Part shown: positions 58,620 through 64,000 of the stretch, piece after piece
Layout: each line of letters opens with the position of its first letter
Numbering within the stretch: position 1 is the stretch's first letter
NCBI GenBank assembly: GCA_020055645.1
Contig: CM034546.1
Span: forward strand, 39,804,001-39,868,000
Length of the DNA stretch: 64,000 bases
Reading direction: 5' to 3'
Origin: Tomocerus qinae
Lineage: Eukaryota; Arthropoda; Collembola; Entomobryomorpha; Tomoceridae
Position numbers and translations under genes: made by a program
The notes under the pieces: generated by a model
Told to the model about the DNA's origin: nothing
What the model saw: only the letters and a program-made list of their open reading frames with translations
The model's database searches: none

Positions 58620-61600
58620 TTTTCTTATATGTTACTGGAATATAAATGGCATAAATACAAAAAAATTAGATTTCTACAACGATCTTCTACAAACTGACGC
58701 AACAATATTTTGTTTGAGCGAAACATTCCATAGTTACAAATTCAATCACCAAAAATCACAAAACTATACCGAATCTACGAACAATTTGGACAAAAAACAC
58801 TCGCCGCCGGAAGACCATCTGGGGGCCTTATAATTGGGTGCAAACTTCAATTCTCCGATAATTTTATACTCGTATCTGCCCACAACACACACCTCATCTT
58901 CAATGTCAAAACGAGACTAGGATGGATCACACTATTCTTCGTCTATATTCCACCGGACGGAAACTACACCTCTAAACTGGACATCCTGTTCGACAAAATC
59001 GAATCCTTTGTGCTTAACAACGAGAAGCTAATTGTGATGGGAGACCTAAACGCTAGAATAGGAGACTGGAACCCGGAACCTGATCACCGCACAAGTAAGG
59101 ACCCGACATGCAATCAGAGAGGAAATCAGCTGATATCAAAACTACTAAATTACGGACTCCAAATAACCAACGGAAACTACCCCAGTGATGCAGAAGGAAA
59201 CTTTACATTCATCCATAGTAACGGTACAACTCTGAATGTAGACCAGGATGTAAATTCAAATATAAAATACAGAGTAAGAAACCCTAAAATAATTATAAAT
59301 GATGACAATGTCAACCAGTTTCGAGAGCGACTTAACAACCTTCTTGACAACATACCAACCATCTCATCCGTGACCCCCGTTGACTATACTAGACCTTCAA
59401 TCGAAGAGGAGTACACGGAAATCGAAAACGCAGTCCTAAATTCCAGCATAGAAATTCAAGCCTATAGACCAAGAAAAATTATAATCAACACGGACTCATC
59501 CCCTAGCTGGATGGATCCAGAATGCCTCCAAAAACGAAAACATCTACGTAAACTACTACGAAATCTACGTAATAACAAAGACCCCTTCCAACATAGATTA
59601 TTCGTCGACCAATATTTAGATACTAAATCAGAATACAAAGAATTAAGGCATCAAAAAATGCTAAGTCATCAAAAATTTATCGAGAAAAAACTATGTAACC
59701 ACAAGAAGGGGAAAGAGTTTTGGGACGCAGTAAAATCACTACAATACCGACAAGAACCTCAGAACAATAATGTATGCTCCAGTACATGGTACAATCACTA
59801 CTCAAATATCTACACCAACTCCAGCCCTTTGCCCCGACAACTCACGCTGAGACCAAATAACCCGACAGATGCTATTTTAGACAGAGACGTAAATGTATAT
59901 GAGTTGATGATTCAGATAAAAAAACTGAAAAACGAAAAAGCACCTGGACTAGACATCATTCCGAACGAAGTATGGAAAGCTGCAACCCCGATTCTGTTGT
60001 CAAAAATAAATGAATTATTCCAAAGATGTATAAACGAAGAATGTGTCCCCGAATCCTGGTGCAACTTGGAAATCGTCCCCCTCCACAAAAAAGGAGCATA
60101 CGACAACCCAGCTAACTTCAGACCAATATCCCTTTTGCCAACAATCCTAAAATTATTTACCTCAGTGCTTTCAGAAAGATTGTATACATGGTGCACACGA
60201 AACAACAAATTTTCCGACCACCAAGCCGCCTATCGCAGGGGCTCGGGAACTGAAGATCACATTTTTACCCTCAATTCTATGGTACAACATCAATTCTCAA
60301 AAGGAAAGAAACTTTACGCCTGCTTCGTCGACCTCTCCCAGGCTTTTGAAAAAATTTCTCACTCCCTGCTATGGCAAAAGCTACAGGCATTTGGAATCTC
60401 CCCAAAATTCATCTCGATCATCAAATTCATATACGAAAACTCCTACGGTGTCGTCAGAACGAACAATACACATACAGACAAGTTCAGAATCGAAACCTCA
60501 GTATATCAAGGTGAGACATTGAGCCCACAATTATTCGTAATATTCCTAAATGATCTCATTACAATATTAAATAAAAGTGAAATACCAGGAGTTACGATGA
60601 AAAGTAAAATAACTGAAATTGCGATAATTATACACATTCTACTATTTGCTGATGACAAAATCCTTCTCGGCGAATCAAAAAGCCAACTCCAACAAAAAAT
60701 TAATGTATTACATCGATATTTCACAGCAAATAACTTGAAAATTAACCTACCCAAGACCAAGGTCATCATATTCCGAAAAGCCGGCAGAATCTCAAAAAAA
60801 GACCAATTTAAATGGAACACAGAAAATATTGAAATTGTTAAATCCTACGTCTACCTAGGCGTCACATTTACTTCCTCCGGTTTGTTCAATGACCAAGCAG
60901 ACATTGCAGTAAAAAAGGGAATTGCTGCAGCAAATGCAACTCTTCCAATAATACATCGAGGAAAAATAAATAACAGCAAATCCAGAACAAGAATATTTCA
61001 GTCATTGATACAATCCACAACCCTCTACGCATCCCCAATATGGAGCCTCAACCAATTCGACAAAACTGAGAAGGTCCAGCAGCATTTTCTTAAAAGATAC
61101 CTACAACTCCCTATTCGAACCCCAAGGTATTTTATTCGGCTCGAAACTGGTACTTGTCATAATTTGATCTATATTGTTAATAACTTAATTAGATTTATGA
61201 TACGTATTTTCAAAAAACGATGTAACAGTATAGTGAGAGTTTGCTATGACAATAACTTAGAAAGTAGTGAAACAGACATACGGTATAACTGGTGCTTACA
61301 AGTAAAATATATCTTTAGCTTAATTGGACTAGACAATATAATTAGTAACACAGATAAGACTAGATCAAAATTTAACATCAGGGAAATTAAGAAAAGGTTT
61401 ACCGAAGTTCTTAAGCAGTCTGATCTAGAAAGAGCCATTAACTCAACAACCATTCCCCACTACTCAATATCTGTTCCTCATAGCGGGGAGGCTAACTATC
61501 TCAAATGTAACCTACCTCTACCAGTACGATCTCTATTAGCCCAAATTAGGCTAAATAGTCTTAACCTATACATAAACAAAAGAGTTATCAATGTTACAGA

Positions 61601-61808
61601 ATGTCCAAAATGCTATCAACACGTAGAATCACTTTTCCATATGATGTTTAAATGTAACCTACTACAACATGCTAGACAACAAGTCTTTCCTTTCATATTG
61701 TCAATCACCAACTTGGAGGAAAATAATTTTCTACTAATATTATTCCAAAGTAAAAATCGTGATTTTTACTTCAATTTATACAATTATATGAAACATATTT
61801 TAATATAA
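58620..61808 (+). pseudogene. LINE ORF2 endonuclease and reverse transcriptase, damaged
   Basis: An AP-type endonuclease begins with YWNINGI near 58633, but its frame stops at 58832. The matching continuation (AGRPSGGLIIGCK near 58806) is in another frame, so a shift lies around 58740. From 59010 the frame is open for 932 codons. GDLNAR (59040) is the endonuclease Asp/Asn motif. After FIHSNGTTLNVDQ the expected SxxDH end of the nuclease is missing and sequence jumps to DVNSNIKYRVRN, which suggests an internal deletion near 59250. The reverse transcriptase is complete: KNEKAPGLDIIPNEVW, FRPISLLPTI, FVDLSQAFE, QGETLSPQLF and FADD (codons 546-549). A Cys/His knuckle CPKCYQHVESLFHMMFKC ends the protein. 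Clade not assigned. Confidence 0.88.
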
Positions 61809-62025
61809 ACATTTTGTGAGTACATAACATAAATGTAAATTTACAATGCAATTTGTATCGGGCGGGCGGGTCCTATGTTCGATTAATAAATGATGATGAT
61901 GATATTATCCTTCCGTAAACGACAGAGAATGTATAGTTAATATTTACAATTATCTAAATTGAGTATTAATTTGTATTTCCAGGAACAGCATTTCAATAAG
62001 AAATATGTGCAAATATCTATGAAAC

Positions 62026-62145
62026 ATGTACTCCAAAGCAGTTTACCCGAAGCCCAATATTAGCGAAGTGCATTTTTGGCTGCCTTCCGAAGTTACCCGA
62101 TAAAGTCACATTGCTAATAGTGGAGGGTAAACTGCTTTGGGGTAC
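62026..62145. repeat. 120-bp inverted repeat
   Basis: GTACTCCAAAGCAGTTTACCC at the left is mirrored by GGGTAAACTGCTTTGGGGTAC at the right, with weaker pairing inward (CAATATTAGCGAAGTG / CACATTGCTAATAGTG). A half of it recurs near 41350. Confidence 0.85.
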
Positions 62146-64000
62146 ATTTTTGAAAACATTAATTTAATTCCCTGTTATTTAGTTCCAAATTGTATTCTAT
62201 CGGAATACAGTATGCAATAAGTAATACTAGTTGTTTTTGTAAGTATTTACTGTGCATTTATCCAATCTCTAAATCTAAGCAATAACATAGGGTAAGCATA
62301 TTTACCAACAGTATATTACGCATCAAGTATATTAACTCTAATTAATTTGAAACATTCATTTATAGAATTAAATATGTAACATTTAAATATTGATTTGTCA
62401 CTTAATTGCTCATTTTGAGATTACGTCATAGAGTTGGTTCATATGATACTCTTACATTTGGAGCTGGTCACCTCATATTATAATCATAATTATTAATTTT
62501 TGCATTTAGATATTAGTGTGACAAATAATTTGAAATAGTTTAAAAATGCTAAAAGGGGTTGAATTTACTATTTTACTGATTGTTGATTTTTCACTGATTT
62601 TGACATTTGTCTACTTTCGTTATTTGGCTTTACTTACAGAAATGTCTATACTATATTGTGTATTACGCTTAGCTAAACACGCCTTATACCTATTTGCATT
62701 TCCAGTTATTTGATAATAAAATTACACAACATGACTATGGCTAATGAGCCACTATGACATTTTTTCCTGTTTTTAAAAATGGTATCAAAAGTCTACAATC
62801 ATTCAAACTTGCAAGCATTATTAAAAAGTTTTACAGCGTACTTCCAAAAATGTACATTTAAATAAATATCATTTTCGTAGTTTTAATGGTAAACCTAATT
62901 AAATTGGATCATTGAACAGAAAGAAATGAACATTTTTATATTTTAAAGAAAACGGGTATTTATTGTAAGTTGGGAGCAAATTGTTTTGCTATATCTGTAG
63001 ATACGAGAGTCTGAGAAAATGGTTTCGAGCATACAAAGGATACAAACACGATAGTAAGTGTTAATTACAAATACTACAGGAAAGTTTTCCTAGAGTCGTT
63101 CAACAAATAAAGTTTATCAATCATAGTAAAAAGTATTTTTGTGTTTTCCGGTTTATCGAGCATTCTTGTTCAACTTCTCAAGTATATGGAACCTCGAAGT
63201 GTTTGCTTAGGAAGTACATTACGGTAATGAAATGCCTATAAATTAATTCATGTATAAATGTGAGTTTCTGACACCAAAACAACCATTACACCTTAATCCA
63301 AGTTTAAAAGCGATCTTATGTAGGGGACACGGATTAGCCGGAAGCTAGGCCACGTCAAACGTGATTCTATTGACACAAAACTCAAAGTAACATTCTGGCA
63401 AATAAAATGTCAAAATGAAAGCTATATATTGGAATAGTATGTGGTAGTAGGTATTTGACTGTTAAAATAAGGCAAAACCATTTTTTCTGTCCTATAACTT
63501 TTAATGGTAACTGTCTTATATACATTTATGACTCCCTTTATGTAAAGGTAGAAGTAGTTTCAATTATTTTAATTGGTTTACATAGAAGAAATCTCGAAGT
63601 GCTTTGATTTGTGATAAAGGTAAACCTAAATAAATTGGGCCAATGAACGGAAGCTATGCCACATTTTTGTATTTTAAAGAAAACGGGTATTTATTGTAAG
63701 TTGGGAGCAAATTGTTTTGCTATATCTGTAGATACGATAGTCTGACAAGATGCTTTTCAGCATACAAAGATACAAAAGCGATGGTAAATGTTAAGTATAA
63801 ATACTACAGGAAATATTTACTAGAGTCGTTCACCAAATAAAGTATATCAATCACAGTAAAAAGTATGTTTTAGTTTTCCGGTTTATCAAGTTTTCTTGTG
63901 CAACTTCCCAAGTATATGAGTCAGTGTACAAAATTTACCACTTTTTAGCCTTTTTTACCATCCCAGTGGTAAAAATGCACTTAATGGTAAAAATGCATTT
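62146..64000 (+). repeat. Segmental copy of receptor upstream sequence
   Basis: 62400-63600 mirrors, in opposite orientation, the upstream region of receptor E (about 39120-40260). 63620-63910 then repeats 62880-63190 once more (CGGGTATTTATTGTAAGTTGG, AAGTTTTCTTGTGCAACTTC type blocks). No receptor exon is present to the window end. The final 80 bases contain TGGTAAAAATGCACTT repeats that I do not recognise. Confidence 0.75.

Larger units (their letters stand above)
57562..61903 (+). mobile_element. Full-length non-LTR retrotransposon (LINE)
   Basis: About 4.3 kb, flanked by the direct repeat ATTATCCTTCCG (57550-57561 and 61904-61915). It begins GTTCCCGCGCTGCG, has a GC-richer 5' leader of 140 bp, two ORFs on the plus strand and a short 3' UTR ending in a GAT repeat (TGATGATGATGAT). 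The duplication could be up to two bases longer because the GAT tail blends into it. The copy is complete at both ends but the second ORF is damaged, so it is not autonomous as it stands. Confidence 0.92.

Noticed and set aside
58620..59009. Separate short gene between LINE ORF1 and ORF2
   Set aside because: It reads as the endonuclease N-terminus (YWNINGI) in frames broken by a shift.

Overview
This is arthropod nuclear DNA: AT-rich, with spliced genes (GT-AG introns, TATAAAAG promoters, AATAAA signals) and many transposable elements. The main gene family resembles the large gustatory-receptor-like (GR) families of hexapods. The conserved C-terminal block (ARGLQPIY..GPFGYLD) most recalls springtail receptors, but that taxonomic guess rests on memory of the family, not on a search.

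Layout. (1) 1-25867: about 17 kb of a 211-bp satellite, all in one orientation, cut by two clean insertions. One is a 2.6-kb element sitting between AAA and TTT with no target duplication (6938-9549, Spy-like). The other is a 6.2-kb LTR element with no coding capacity, flanked by CATG duplications (11493-17710). (2) 25868-30412: one badly decayed receptor gene. The satellite abuts its exon-1 remnant. Its intron region is filled by a retroposon 3' end and a 130-bp tandem repeat. Its exon 2 is split by a foldback element encoding a FLYWCH finger, which itself holds a 318-bp hAT-type MITE. (3) 30413-49108: four more receptor genes, called D(+), E(-), F(-) and G(+). All share the same two-exon structure (exon 1 367 nt, normally exon 2 785 nt, 383 aa, seven hydrophobic segments). 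E and G look intact. D carries a 23-bp frameshifting deletion just after its intron. F has an intact coding region, but its family-type TATA box lies 2.1 kb away behind a block of repeats. Between them lie a pogo-like element with a helix-turn-helix remnant, a 244-bp hairpin MITE and a 500-bp palindrome. (4) 51183-53731: a seven-exon cytochrome b5-fused fatty-acid desaturase-type gene (cytochrome-b5-related family, 492 aa). (5) 55600-57277: a palindromic element whose right arm was hit by two SINEs in opposite orientation, each with an exact target duplication (15 and 14 bp). (6) 57562-61903: a full-length LINE with a 12-bp target duplication and two ORFs, the second damaged in the endonuclease. 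(7) 62026-64000: repeats plus a segmental copy of the receptor upstream region, without a receptor gene inside the window.

The receptor genes would act in membranes of sensory neurons and the desaturase in the endoplasmic reticulum. Nothing links the two functionally beyond proximity. The interest of the window lies in the layered record of insertions, several of which can be dated relative to each other from target duplications alone.
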